Numbered from the stretch's first letter, positions 20,552 through 29,658 are shown. The stretch is DNA of 64,000 nt from CAWAYR01 sp050250955 (GCA_050250955.1 JBFWNR010000002.1:372001-436000); one strand, 5' to 3'. Numbers and translations: made by a program. Notes: generated by a model from the letters alone, not told the origin.

Positions 20552-21190
20552 ATGTCAGACATGGACATGGGCCACACCGCTCCAGAGGCACCGCGCGGCG
20601 GGGCGACCCGGCGCAGCTTCATCAAGGGCGTGATCGCGGCCGGCGCGGCCGTCTCCACCAGCGCCTACCTGTTCCGTACCAACATCGCCGGGCAGCCCGC
20701 CGCCCCGGGGTCGGTCGAGCGGCTCATCTCGATCACCGTCAACGGCCAGGTCCGCCGTGTCGACGTGCTCAAGCAGGAAACCCTGGCCACGACGCTCCGC
20801 TACAAGCTGGGGCTCACCGGGACCAAGCTGGGGTGCGACCGCGCCGAGTGCGGCGCCTGCACGGTGCTGGTCGACGACGTGCCGCATTACGCCTGCTCGA
20901 TGCTGACGCACTCGCTGCGCGGCCGGAAGGTGCAGACCATCGAGGGCCTGGCTGCCCCGGACGGCACCCTGCACCCGGTGCAGCAGGGCGTCGTCGAGGA
21001 GCAGGGCTTCCAGTGTGCCTTCTGCATGCCGGGGTTCGTCATGGCCACGGTCGGCTTCCTCAAGACCAACCCGAACCCGACCCGCCAGGAGCTGGCGCAC
21101 GGCGTGTCGGGCAACCTGTGCCGCTGCCAGGACTACGACAAGATCCTCACCGCGCTGATGCGCGGTGCCGAGCTGTCGCGGGGGGCCTAA
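20552..21190 (+). CDS. Molybdenum hydroxylase FeS subunit with Tat signal
   Basis: The 212-residue (2Fe-2S) subunit has a twin-arginine signal (Arg20-Arg21 in ATRRSFIKG) followed by a hydrophobic stretch, so the complex is probably exported folded. The first plant-ferredoxin cluster uses Cys95, Cys100, Cys103 and Cys115; the second uses Cys155, Cys158, Cys190 and Cys192. All eight ligands are present. It carries electrons from the Mo subunit to FAD. It heads an operon with Mo, FAD and cytochrome b genes. GAGG lies about 5 bases before ATG 20552. Confidence 0.94.
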   Translation: MSDMDMGHTAPEAPRGGATRRSFIKGVIAAGAAVSTSAYLFRTNIAGQPAAPGSVERLISITVNGQVRRVDVLKQETLATTLRYKLGLTGTKLGCDRAECGACTVLVDDVPHYACSMLTHSLRGRKVQTIEGLAAPDGTLHPVQQGVVEEQGFQCAFCMPGFVMATVGFLKTNPNPTRQELAHGVSGNLCRCQDYDKILTALMRGAELSRGA

Positions 21191-21191
21191 C

Positions 21192-23663
21192 GTGGCGACC
21201 AACTACAAGTACATCGGCCACAACTACACGACGCCGGACCTGGTGGCCAAGGTCACCGGCAAGGCGCGCTACGCGGAGGATCACCGCGCCGAGGGCATGC
21301 TGTTCGTCAAGCTGCTGCTCAGCCCGATGCCGCACGCGCGCGTCACCGGCGTCGATGCCTCGCGGGCGCTGGCGCTGCCCGGCGTGAAGGCGATCCTGCG
21401 GGCCAGCGACTTCCCGCCGCCGCCGGCGCCGCCCACGCCGCCCGGCGGCCAGGCGCCGCCGCCGCCGCCGCTGCCGCCCGAGATCGCCCTCACCGACGAA
21501 CCGGTCTATCAGGGTGAGCCGATCCTGGCCATCGCCGCCGTCGACGAAGCCACCGCCGCCGAGGCCATCGAACTGGTCAACGTCACCTACGAGCCGCTGC
21601 CCTTCGTCACCGACCCGCTCGACAGCCTGCGGCCCGGCGGACCCAACGCGCGCACCCAGGGCAACGTCTACACCGGCGCCGGACCGACCCTGGCCGTCGC
21701 CAACGTGAAGTGGACCCTGGAGGACTTCGCCGACGCCGCCGAAGGCCGGCTGCCGATGGGCGAGGCGCCCGACACCTTCACGTTCGGCGACCTCGAGGCC
21801 GGCTTCAAGGCCGCCGATCTCATCCTCGACGAGAGCATCCTGTCGCAGGGCACCGGCCACCAGCCGCTCGAAACGCGGACGGCCATGGCCTACTGGCAGA
21901 ACGGCAAGCTGTACCTCTACGGCTCGACGCAGAGCGTTGCCCAGACGGTGCCGAACATCGCCCGCCTGGTCGGCATCACGCCCGAAGAGGTGGTGCTGGT
22001 CAGCGAGTACACCGGCGGCGGCTTCGGCAGCAAGATCCCGGGCAGCCACAGCATGGCCATCCCGGCGCTGATGGCCAAGAAGACCGGCACGCCGGTGATG
22101 ATGCGCATCACCCGCGAGGAAGAGCACTACATCGGCCGCGCCCGCGCCGGCATCCAGGGCCGCTGCAAGATCGGCTTCCGCAAGGACGGCAAGATCCTGG
22201 CGATGGACTTCTTCACCATCCAGGACAACGGCCCCTACAACCCGCAGGGCGATCACCGCTCGGCCGGGTCGATGGCGACCCTGACCTTCCAGCCCGAGGC
22301 CTACCGCTGGCGCGGCATCTCGGTGCTGACCAACACGCCGCCGCGGACCTCGCAGCGCTCGCCCGGCGGCATGCAGATGAACGCCATCATCGACCCGATC
22401 ATGGCGCAGGCGGCCAAGAAGCTCGGCATCGACCACGTCGAGCTGCTGAAGATCAATGCCCCGGTCGGGAAGGCGCCCTACGGCCCCGTGCAGCCGGCCA
22501 CCAAGCGCCAGGCCTACGTCACCCAGGCCAACGTCCGCGAGGCGCTCGACCAGGGCGCGGCGCTGTTCAACTGGGCGGAGAAGAAGGCGACGGTGAGCGG
22601 CCAGAGGCGCGGCACCAAGGTGCGCGGCATCGGCGTCGCCGTCGGTCCCTACACCGCCGGCTCGATCGGCTTCGACGGCCTGGCGATCGTCCGGCCCGAC
22701 GGCAAGGTGCAGGTGCAGACCGGTATCGGCAACCTCGGCACCGAGTCGGTGTTCGACTGCCAGCGCGTCTACGCCGAGGTGCTCGACACGCCGTGGGAGC
22801 AGTTCGAGGTCGTGTGGGGCAACACCGAGCGCGGCCTGCCGTGGAGCTGCGTCTCGGCCGGCAGCCAGACGGTGCACGCGATGACGCGCGCCGCCCACGC
22901 CGGCGCCACCGCCCTCAAGGCCAACCTCCAGGAGGTGGCGGCCCGGGCGCTCGGCGGCTCCGCGGCCAGCTACCAGGTGGCCAACGGCCGGGTGTTCAGC
23001 GGCGGGCGCAGCCTCAGCTTCGCCGACGCGGCCAGGAAGGCCATCGAGTACGGCGGCAAGTTCGACGGCCACGAGGGCCCCGAGGACATCAACGTCTTCA
23101 CCAAGCGCTCGCTGGCCGCGGTGGCCGGCCAGGGCCTGGTCGGCGTCGCCAAGGACACCTACAAGCGCGACGGCAACACGCACTCGTTCGTCGCCGGCTT
23201 CGCCGAGGTGGAGGTGGACGTCGAAACCGGCGCATGGCACATCGTCGAGTACGCGGCGGTGGGCGACGTCGGCACCATCCTGCACCCGCGCAACCTCTTC
23301 GGCCAGACCTTCGGCGGCTCGATGCTCGGCATCGGCCACGCGCTCTCGCAGAAGTGGGTCTACGACAAACAGTACGGCGTGGCGCTGGCGCGGCGGTTCC
23401 ATCACAACAAGCCGCCGACCATCATGGACATCCCGCGCAGCGTCAAGATCGACGCCACCAACATCCCCGATCCCGAGACGCCGGTGGGCGCCCGCGGCAT
23501 CGGCGAGCCGCCGGTGGGCGCCGGCTGCGGCGCGGTGGCCGCGGCCCTGGTCGACGCCCTCGGGGCCGAGGCGTTCCGGCGCATGCCGATCACGCCCGAC
23601 CTCATCCTGACGTCGATCGAAGCGAAGACCTGGCAGCACGACGCGCTCACGGCGCACATCTAA
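21192..23663 (+). CDS. Xanthine dehydrogenase family Mo-binding subunit
   Basis: The 823-residue catalytic subunit has GGGFGSK at 275-281 and the catalytic Glu772 in GIGEPPVGAG. GTG 21192, one base after the FeS stop, is preferred to an in-frame GTG at 21165. A proline-rich insert (about residues 75-96) is absent from the paralogue at 7281-9713. It has no Tat signal of its own; export would be by hitchhiking on the FeS subunit, as known for this enzyme class. The substrate (a purine, aldehyde or N-heterocycle) cannot be told from motifs. Confidence 0.93.
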   Translation: MATNYKYIGHNYTTPDLVAKVTGKARYAEDHRAEGMLFVKLLLSPMPHARVTGVDASRALALPGVKAILRASDFPPPPAPPTPPGGQAPPPPPLPPEIALTDEPVYQGEPILAIAAVDEATAAEAIELVNVTYEPLPFVTDPLDSLRPGGPNARTQGNVYTGAGPTLAVANVKWTLEDFADAAEGRLPMGEAPDTFTFGDLEAGFKAADLILDESILSQGTGHQPLETRTAMAYWQNGKLYLYGSTQSVAQTVPNIARLVGITPEEVVLVSEYTGGGFGSKIPGSHSMAIPALMAKKTGTPVMMRITREEEHYIGRARAGIQGRCKIGFRKDGKILAMDFFTIQDNGPYNPQGDHRSAGSMATLTFQPEAYRWRGISVLTNTPPRTSQRSPGGMQMNAIIDPIMAQAAKKLGIDHVELLKINAPVGKAPYGPVQPATKRQAYVTQANVREALDQGAALFNWAEKKATVSGQRRGTKVRGIGVAVGPYTAGSIGFDGLAIVRPDGKVQVQTGIGNLGTESVFDCQRVYAEVLDTPWEQFEVVWGNTERGLPWSCVSAGSQTVHAMTRAAHAGATALKANLQEVAARALGGSAASYQVANGRVFSGGRSLSFADAARKAIEYGGKFDGHEGPEDINVFTKRSLAAVAGQGLVGVAKDTYKRDGNTHSFVAGFAEVEVDVETGAWHIVEYAAVGDVGTILHPRNLFGQTFGGSMLGIGHALSQKWVYDKQYGVALARRFHHNKPPTIMDIPRSVKIDATNIPDPETPVGARGIGEPPVGAGCGAVAAALVDALGAEAFRRMPITPDLILTSIEAKTWQHDALTAHI

Positions 23664-23677
23664 GGGAGCATCGAGTC

Positions 23678-24697
23678 ATGGCTGTGATTCACGACATGAT
23701 GCCGGCGTTCGAGCTGTTCCTGCCGTCGAGTGTGGACGACGCGCTGGCACTGCTCGACCGGCACGGCAGCGACGCCTGGGTGATGGCGGGCGGCCTCGAC
23801 AGCTTCGACTGGCTGAAGGACCGCATCCGCAAGCCGCGCTACGTCGTCGACCTGGGCGCCATCGACGCCCTGCGCGGCGTCAAGGCGGCCGGCGACGGCG
23901 TCGAGATCGGGGCGATGACCACGCTCACCGAGCTGGTCCGCCATCCGCTCATCCGCGAGAAGTTCGGCGTGCTCCTCGAGGGTGCCGAAGCCGCGGCGTC
24001 GCCGCAGATCCGCAACCAGGGCACCATCGGCGGCAACCTCTCGCAGGATGCCCGCTGCTGGTACTACCGCGCCGGCTGGTCGTGCTACCGCGCCGGTGGC
24101 AACATCTGCTACGCCGACACGCCGACGGCGATCAACCGCGAGCATGCCATCTTCGACGCCGACCGCTGCGTGGCGGTCAACCCGTCGGACACTGCCCCGG
24201 CGATGATCGCGCTCGACGCCCAGTTCGTGATCCGCTCGGCGGGCGGCGAGCGCGTGGTCAGCGCCCAGGACTACTTCGTCGGCCCGGGTGTGGACATCAC
24301 CCGGCTCACGACCCTCAGACCGGGCGAGCTGCTCACCGCCATCCGCATTCCGGGGACGTGGGCGGGCGCGCAGTTCTACACCGAGAAGGTCGCCGACCGG
24401 AAGGTGTGGGACTTCCCGCTGATGAACGTCGCCTCGGCGATGAAGACCTCCGGCGAGACCATCCAGCAGATGCGCCTGGTGGTCAACGCCGTCGCCGCCC
24501 GGCCGATGCGGCTGGAAGCCGTCGAGGCGTTCGTCGCCGGCAAGCCGCGCAACGAGGAGACGGCCACCGCCGCCGGTGAGCTGGCGGTCCGCGGCGCGGT
24601 GCCGCTGGCCCACAACGCCTACAAGATTCCGCTGATGCGGAACCTGGTCAAGCGCGCCATTCGCGGAGGGGACATCGGATGGGCATCGACTTCCTAA
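23678..24697 (+). CDS. Molybdenum hydroxylase FAD-binding subunit
   Basis: The 339-residue FAD_binding_5/CO-dehydrogenase flavoprotein-C type subunit has the AGGLDSFDWLKD loop and the NQGTIGGNL motif that contacts FAD. A Cys-rich stretch (SQDARCWYYRAGWSCYRAGG) after it resembles the insertion seen in 4-hydroxybenzoyl-CoA-reductase-type and related medium subunits. AAGGGAG precedes ATG 23678. The 3' end overlaps the cytochrome b gene by 19 bases, indicating tight coupling. Confidence 0.93.
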   Translation: MAVIHDMMPAFELFLPSSVDDALALLDRHGSDAWVMAGGLDSFDWLKDRIRKPRYVVDLGAIDALRGVKAAGDGVEIGAMTTLTELVRHPLIREKFGVLLEGAEAAASPQIRNQGTIGGNLSQDARCWYYRAGWSCYRAGGNICYADTPTAINREHAIFDADRCVAVNPSDTAPAMIALDAQFVIRSAGGERVVSAQDYFVGPGVDITRLTTLRPGELLTAIRIPGTWAGAQFYTEKVADRKVWDFPLMNVASAMKTSGETIQQMRLVVNAVAARPMRLEAVEAFVAGKPRNEETATAAGELAVRGAVPLAHNAYKIPLMRNLVKRAIRGGDIGWASTS

Positions 24698-25533
24698 CCC
24701 GCGGCATCAGCCCCTGGGGCCAGTCGATCTTCACCCACATCTCGTGGGACCTGCTGTGGGTGTCGTTCTTCGCCGGAGTGGTGTTCCTGGCGGCGCACTC
24801 CGTCTACATGCTGCTGTCGGCGCACACCAAACGGGCGTCGGCGGAGGTCGACGTCCTCGAAGCGAAGATGCCGGGGCTGCCGGCGAAGATCCAGCGGCAC
24901 AGCCTGGCCGCCCGCGCCTTCCACTGGGTGATGGCGGCGTCGATGTTCACGCTGCTCTTCACCGCCTTCCTGCCCATCGTCGGCGTGCGCTTCGCCTGGG
25001 TGCAGTGGCACTGGATGGCCGGGATCGTGCTCACCGCGTCGATCCTGTTCCACCTCGTCCACGCCACCTTCTTCATGGACTTCTGGTCGATCTGGATCGG
25101 CCCGAAGGACATCCCCGAGTTCAAGTCGGAGATGCTGCGCGAACTCGGGCGCGAGGCCGACGGCCCCAAGCCGGCCAAGTACCCGCTCGGCAACCGGCTG
25201 TACCACCTGGCGCTGGTCGTCACCGGCCTGACGGCGACGATCACCGGCCTGTTCATGATGAAGAAGGTGCAGACGCCCTTCTTCCTGCGCGACCCCTACA
25301 TCCTCAGCGACACCACCTGGGGCTGGATGTACGTCGGCCACGGCGTGGCCGGCGTCGCCCTGGTCGGCCTGACCATGGCGCACGTCTACTTCGCCATCCG
25401 GCCCGAGAAGTTCTGGCTCACCAAGTCGATGCTGTTCGGCACCATCACCCGCCGGCAGTACCTCGAGCATCACGATCCGGCGCGCTGGCGCGTGCCCGGC
25501 TCCGAGCCGGTCGGCGGCCGTCCGTCGGAGTAG
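24679..25533 (+). CDS. Cytochrome b/b6-type membrane subunit (formate dehydrogenase gamma-like)
   Basis: The 284-residue protein has about four to five membrane helices and candidate haem-ligand histidines: His82 in RAFHW, His111 in WHWMAG, His125/His128 in FHLVH and late His residues in VGHGVAG and TMAHVYF. It resembles the b-type cytochromes of formate dehydrogenase or Ni-Fe hydrogenase that pass electrons to quinone. Fused into a molybdenum hydroxylase operon, it would link periplasmic substrate oxidation to the respiratory chain. GGAGGGG lies before ATG 24679, inside the FAD subunit gene. Confidence 0.9.
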   Translation: MGIDFLTRGISPWGQSIFTHISWDLLWVSFFAGVVFLAAHSVYMLLSAHTKRASAEVDVLEAKMPGLPAKIQRHSLAARAFHWVMAASMFTLLFTAFLPIVGVRFAWVQWHWMAGIVLTASILFHLVHATFFMDFWSIWIGPKDIPEFKSEMLRELGREADGPKPAKYPLGNRLYHLALVVTGLTATITGLFMMKKVQTPFFLRDPYILSDTTWGWMYVGHGVAGVALVGLTMAHVYFAIRPEKFWLTKSMLFGTITRRQYLEHHDPARWRVPGSEPVGGRPSE

Positions 25534-25537
25534 CCGG

Positions 25538-25942
25538 ATGCGCCAGGAGATGGTCGCCCGCTGCGACCACATCGAAGAAGCCTACGAATTCATGCTCGCC
25601 TACGCCGCGCAGGGCCTGGCGAGCGACGCGGGGTCGAGCGCCGGGTCGCAGGTGCGGCAGTTCCTGTCGCGCCTCGACGCGGCCTTGACCGGCCTGGGCG
25701 ACGTCTTCCGGGCCGTGGTCCAGGCCGAGACCCCGGCCGCCGCCGACACCTTCTCGCCGTTCATCGCCGTCCTCGACCGCGACGCCGCCGCCGCGCAGGC
25801 GGCGGTGCGGCTGGTGCTGGCGCAGCCCGGCATCAGCTCGCAGCTGGTCGACAACCTCAACGCCTCGATCCACCTGCGGGCGCTGCTCACCGACATCTTC
25901 CTGGTCGATGAGACGCTCAAAGGAACAGCGGCTAGCGGCTAG
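25538..25942 (+). CDS. Unknown 134-residue protein, last gene of the molybdenum hydroxylase operon
   Basis: No family is recognised. The protein looks all-helical and acidic, with no signal peptide or membrane segment, and starts four bases after the cytochrome gene. Its position suggests an accessory or regulatory role for the oxidase, but this is only context. The last residues (TAASG) and the TAG stop are encoded by the start of a (AGCGGCT)n heptamer array, so the C-terminus may vary between strains. Confidence 0.7.
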   Translation: MRQEMVARCDHIEEAYEFMLAYAAQGLASDAGSSAGSQVRQFLSRLDAALTGLGDVFRAVVQAETPAAADTFSPFIAVLDRDAAAAQAAVRLVLAQPGISSQLVDNLNASIHLRALLTDIFLVDETLKGTAASG

Positions 25943-26086
25943 CGGCTAGCGGCTAGCGGCTAGCGGCTAGCGGCTAGCGAAGTGAGCGAAACGACAATGA
26001 GGCCCGGCGAGAAATCGCCGGGCTTTTCGTTGTCCACGGCGTGACGGCGTGACTCTCTAGCCGCGAGCCGCGAGCCGCGAGCCGCT
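25927..26086. repeat. Heptamer arrays AGCGGCT x7 facing AGCCGC(G/T) x4
   Basis: Seven perfect AGCGGCT units (25927-25975) lie at the end of the plus-strand operon, and four inverted-type units AGCCGCG/AGCCGCT (26059-26086) lie at the end of the minus-strand cupin gene. A terminator sits between. Both flanking genes take their TAG stop from the repeats. The same heptamer is at 9711-9841. Confidence 0.88.
26002..26030 (+). terminator. Rho-independent terminator
   Basis: GCCCGGCGA, loop GAAA, TCGCCGGGC, then TTTTCGT. The stem is perfect over 9 bp and the T-rich tail lies on the plus side, so it ends the molybdenum hydroxylase operon. Confidence 0.85.
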
Positions 26087-26591
26087 ATTCCTGGGGATCG
26101 AAGCGAAACACCAGGTAACTGATCGGCGAATCGAGCGCGCTGAAGCTGTGCACGGTCCCGGCCGGGATCACGACGACGTCGCCGGGCCCGACGTGGCGGC
26201 TGTCGCCGCCGTCGCGCGTCCCGGTCAGGCTGGGGCCGGCGCCCAGCCGCGTCAGGTCGGTGGGCTTGGCGCCGCCGAGCGTGCCGCCCACCGTCATGGT
26301 GCCGCTGCCCTGCAGGATGTAGTAGGTCTCGGTGGCGCGCTCGTGGATGAGCGCGCCGGCCTCGGCGCGGTCGCGGTGCAGCATGGCGACGGTGGCGAGC
26401 CCGCCGCGGACCGGCGTCATCCGGATCGGCTGGTCGACGGCGCTCTTGACGATGCCCGACTCCAGGAACCCGGCGATGTCGGCCGGGGTGATGAACGCCG
26501 CCGACGCCGGCGAGGCCGGCGCGGCCGACTGGGCATCGGCCGGCCGCGCGGCGGCCAGCACGGCGAGGACGAGGACGAACGCGATCGGCAT
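26085..26591 (-). CDS. Exported cupin domain protein
   Basis: The 168-residue protein has a signal peptide (cleavage near RPADAQ) and a single cupin (about 65-165) with HERATETYYILQGSG and PGDVVVIPAGTVHSF, the two conserved cupin motifs. His and Glu metal ligands are present in the first and a His in the second. ATG 26591 is chosen because GGGGGAG lies about 9 bases upstream and it gives a clean signal sequence. The role is unknown; such proteins often bind a small molecule or act as simple oxygenases/isomerases. Its stop codon lies in a heptamer repeat. Confidence 0.85.
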   Translation of the reverse strand: MPIAFVLVLAVLAAARPADAQSAAPASPASAAFITPADIAGFLESGIVKSAVDQPIRMTPVRGGLATVAMLHRDRAEAGALIHERATETYYILQGSGTMTVGGTLGGAKPTDLTRLGAGPSLTGTRDGGDSRHVGPGDVVVIPAGTVHSFSALDSPISYLVFRFDPQE

Positions 26592-26709
26592 CGACGGCAC
26601 TCCCCCGTCGCGGGCGGCCGCGACACGGCGGCGGCGTCCACGACAGGTGGACGAGCCGGCGGCATTATCGGCGGGGATCTGCCGGCGGTTCAAGACCGCG
26701 GCGGCGCGG

Positions 26710-28113
26710 TCAGGACGCGGCGGCCAGCGGCGCGTCGACGACCGTCCCGAGCACGTCGCACATCGCCTCGACGCTGCGCGGGCACAGCTTGTTGCGCTCG
26801 ACGTCGCGGTGGAGTTCGGCGACCACCGCGTCGATGTCGAGACCGGGGCGATACGGCCGGTCGGAGCGCAGGGCGTCGGTGACGTCGGCCACCGCGAGCA
26901 GGCGCGCCGCCGGCCCGAGCGCCGCGCCGCCGAGCCCGAGATGGTAGCCCGATCCGTCGAGCCGCTCGTGGTGACAGGCGGCGTCGAAGGCGACGTCGCG
27001 AAACAGCGGCACCGCCTCGAGGATCTGATGGGTGTACTGGGTGTGCGACCGCATCAGCGGCCACTCCTCGTCGGTGAGCCGGCCCGGCTTGTCGAGCACG
27101 CTGTTGGGCACGCCGAGCTTGCCGATGTCGTGCAGCAGCGCCGCCCGGCGCAGCCGCACCAGGCTGCGGTCGGCGGCGCCGAGCCGGGCGGCGGCGGCCA
27201 CGGCATAGCCGGCGACCCGCCGCGAGTGATCGTGCGTGTAGGGCGACTTGGCGTCGATGACACCGGCAAAGGCGTCGACGATGCGGTCCAGGCGGGCGTC
27301 GTCGGCCTCGACCAGCGCCGGCGCCGGCGCGACGCGGTGCAGCAGCTCGACCGGCTCCACCGTCGCCAGGTCGCGCCAGAACATCGCGTCGTGGGCGATG
27401 GCGTCGGCGACCTGGGCCAGTGCCGGACTGAACCAGCGGCCGGTGCGATCGCGCACCACGTCGAGCGCCGCCTGGCGGCCGTGCTCCTGCCAGAAGATCT
27501 CGATCACCTGGCTCAGGCCGATGATCTGGGCGAGCAGCGGAATCTCGTCGCCACGCCGGCCGTACGGCTGGCCGCCGCCGTCCCAGTGCTCGTCCATGGC
27601 GCGAATCGCTTCGGCGGTCGCGGTGGACAGCCCGAGGTCGAGGGCGATGGCGGCGCCGCGGTCGCAGCGGATGCGGAACAGCTCGGTCTCGGCGCGCGGC
27701 CCGGCGGCGGCGAGCGCCGCCACCCGCGCCACCCGGCGCAGCGGCCCGTCGCTGCGCCCGGCCCAGGTCAGGCCGTAGCGGATCTTGTCGGACCAGCGGC
27801 GCCAGTCGGTGAGCCAGACCGCCCGCTTGGCGCGGTGGTCGTCGCCGCCGAAGAGCTGGTGGACGCGGGCGGCGTTGCTCGAGCAGCCGGCGTCCTTCAG
27901 CAGCAGGGCGTGGAACAGGTCGGAGCGATCGCGATCGGACAGCTTCAGCAGCTCGGCGCACTGCATGCCGATCACCGCCGATCGGGCCGCGTGCCCCTGC
28001 GGGTGTCCCTCGGTGATGTCGAGCGCCCGCGACAGCCCGGCGATGACGTCCATCACCGGCACGGCGGCCGGCGGGCCTTCGACGGCGGCGGGACGGACGG
28101 CGGACAGGCGCAC
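26710..28113 (-). CDS. Tandem HD-GYP domain protein
   Basis: The 467-residue protein has two HD-GYP-like modules. The N-terminal one is degenerate (LLLKDAG in place of HD, and HWDGGGQPYG at 176-185). The C-terminal one has His328-Asp329 in LLHDIGKLGVP and HHERLDGSGY at 381-390, with His391 instead of the usual Pro. The family hydrolyses cyclic di-GMP; the variant GYH may alter activity or partner binding. There is no membrane segment or receiver domain. GTG 28113 has AGGG upstream; ATG 28053 is the alternative. Confidence 0.88.
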   Translation of the reverse strand: MRLSAVRPAAVEGPPAAVPVMDVIAGLSRALDITEGHPQGHAARSAVIGMQCAELLKLSDRDRSDLFHALLLKDAGCSSNAARVHQLFGGDDHRAKRAVWLTDWRRWSDKIRYGLTWAGRSDGPLRRVARVAALAAAGPRAETELFRIRCDRGAAIALDLGLSTATAEAIRAMDEHWDGGGQPYGRRGDEIPLLAQIIGLSQVIEIFWQEHGRQAALDVVRDRTGRWFSPALAQVADAIAHDAMFWRDLATVEPVELLHRVAPAPALVEADDARLDRIVDAFAGVIDAKSPYTHDHSRRVAGYAVAAAARLGAADRSLVRLRRAALLHDIGKLGVPNSVLDKPGRLTDEEWPLMRSHTQYTHQILEAVPLFRDVAFDAACHHERLDGSGYHLGLGGAALGPAARLLAVADVTDALRSDRPYRPGLDIDAVVAELHRDVERNKLCPRSVEAMCDVLGTVVDAPLAAAS

Positions 28114-28252
28114 GTCGCCCTGTCAGCAAATCCGGTGCCCTGGTCGCGATGCACAGCAGCGCTCACGGCTGCGCGTCGCGAGCCGCCGCCGCGACCCGGC
28201 ACCGCCATGGCTCGGCAGCGCGATGGACAGCGCCCGGCACCCGGGCGCGCGG

Positions 28253-28690
28253 TCACACGGTGACGCTCGTGTCGACGACGAAGAAGTTGTTCTCCGTCTC
28301 CTGGATCGTCACCTCGATCCGGTAGACGAGGCCGCGGTCCGGATACTGGCCGGCGATGAGCGCCACGACCTTGTCGAAGACGTAGTGCGCGACGTTCTCC
28401 ACGCTCGGCCCCTTGCCCTTCAGCACGACCACGCCCTCCGGTTCGAACAGCGCCGGGTTCATGAAGGTCGTGTCGGCCTCCACGACCAGCATCTTGTGGT
28501 CGAGGTCGCGCATCACGTTCTTGATGTGGCCGAAGTCGAGCGACATGTCGAGGTCGTCGCGCGGAAACGCCTCGGTGCTGATCGTGACGGTCCCGCGCCA
28601 GGTGTGGCCGTGGACGAACCGGCACTCACCCGGATAGCCGAGCTGCCGGTGGCCGGTGTGGAACTTGGCGTGGACGATGATTTTTTCCAT
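28253..28690 (-). CDS. queD: 6-carboxytetrahydropterin synthase (QueD-like)
   Basis: The 145-residue protein belongs to the 6-pyruvoyl tetrahydropterin synthase/QueD family: zinc His14, His27 and His29 (the last two in FVHGHTW) and catalytic Cys23. The later LDFGHIK and ENVAHYVFD motifs hold the Asp/His relay positions. It converts dihydroneopterin triphosphate to 6-carboxytetrahydropterin for queuosine and related deazapurines. No queC or queE is nearby. ATG 28690 gives the normal family length. TATACT on the minus strand (28750-28755) is a possible -10. Confidence 0.88.
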   Translation of the reverse strand: MEKIIVHAKFHTGHRQLGYPGECRFVHGHTWRGTVTISTEAFPRDDLDMSLDFGHIKNVMRDLDHKMLVVEADTTFMNPALFEPEGVVVLKGKGPSVENVAHYVFDKVVALIAGQYPDRGLVYRIEVTIQETENNFFVVDTSVTV

Positions 28691-28916
28691 GGGAGCTGCG
28701 GGGGCGCCGCCCGCCGCGCGCGGGTGACTCGGGGCCGAGGCCCACCGCCAGTATAGAGGACGGCGGTCGGCGCTCGGGATGTCCGGCGCTGGCTGGGAGC
28801 AGTCGTTGTTCGGGCTGGAGCCAGACCACGAGGCGGTGCCATGCTGTGCACGACCCGCATCGGAGGCGAGAAGCTCGAGGGATCGCAGCGGCACGATCCC
28901 TGCAACCTCATCCGTC

Positions 28917-29453
28917 ATGTCACTGACGCCGTCCCCCCGATCCATCGGCCGCCGCCTCGGGCTCCTCGCCACGCTCGTCGCCGCCTCGCTCGCCGCCGCC
29001 GCCGCCACGGTGGCCGCCCAGGCGCCGGAACGCGACACCCGCACGTGGACCGACGGCGCGGTCCGCGTGACCTTCTCGGTCCCGGAAACCTACGGCGACT
29101 GCACGCCGCGGCACCTCACCGACACGGTCTACACCGACGGCGTGCCGACACGATGGCGGCTGGCCGGCCGGATCAACGTCGGCTACATCGCCGACGGCGA
29201 GTTCTCGATTCTCACCGTGGTGCCGATCGACCAGCTGGGCGACCTGGCGCTGACCATCGACTACCCGCCGCACGACGCCATCCGTCCGCACGGCAGCGGC
29301 ATCTTCGAGTACCACGTCGAGCCGCAGATCGAGGTCTTCGACGACCGCGGCCGCAAGACCACGTTCATCGGCGGCGATCTGGCCCGGGCCCCCGGCACCC
29401 TGGGCCCCGCCGGCCAGGACTGGGACATCTTCTGCGCCACGACGTCGCGGTAG
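28917..29453 (+). CDS. Exported protein of unknown function
   Basis: The 178-residue protein has a signal peptide (Arg-rich start, hydrophobic stretch, cleavage near AAQAPE). The mature part is beta-rich, with no recognised domain. It contains two Cys residues (YGDCTP and DIFCATT) that could form a disulfide. ATG 28917 is preferred because longer upstream starts would bury the signal sequence; no Shine-Dalgarno is seen. Confidence 0.72.
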   Translation: MSLTPSPRSIGRRLGLLATLVAASLAAAAATVAAQAPERDTRTWTDGAVRVTFSVPETYGDCTPRHLTDTVYTDGVPTRWRLAGRINVGYIADGEFSILTVVPIDQLGDLALTIDYPPHDAIRPHGSGIFEYHVEPQIEVFDDRGRKTTFIGGDLARAPGTLGPAGQDWDIFCATTSR

Positions 29454-29600
29454 CCCCCCGGCCCATCCCGTTCCACCCGGCACAGGCACCGGCCGGCACC
29501 GGCCGGCGTCGGCCCCACCGCCCGTCCCCACCCACCGTACAGACCGGCGGCGTGTCGGACTATGTGTCGTTCGGGGGCGCCAGTCCGTTGCGGCCGTGAG

Positions 29601-29630
29601 TTGACAGCCGGCCGGGCGGATGGCTACAAC
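29601..29630 (+). promoter_or_regulatory. Sigma-70-like promoter
   Basis: TTGACA (29601-29606), 18-base spacer, TACAAC (29625-29630). Transcription should begin near 29637, which places the ATG at 29620 upstream of the transcript and supports ATG 29659 as the start of the permease. Confidence 0.6.
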
Positions 29631-29658
29631 CCCGACTGTCGCCACCGCGGTGCCCTCC

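Noticed and set aside
25927..25979. CRISPR array
   Set aside because: Units are 7 bases with no spacers and no cas genes.
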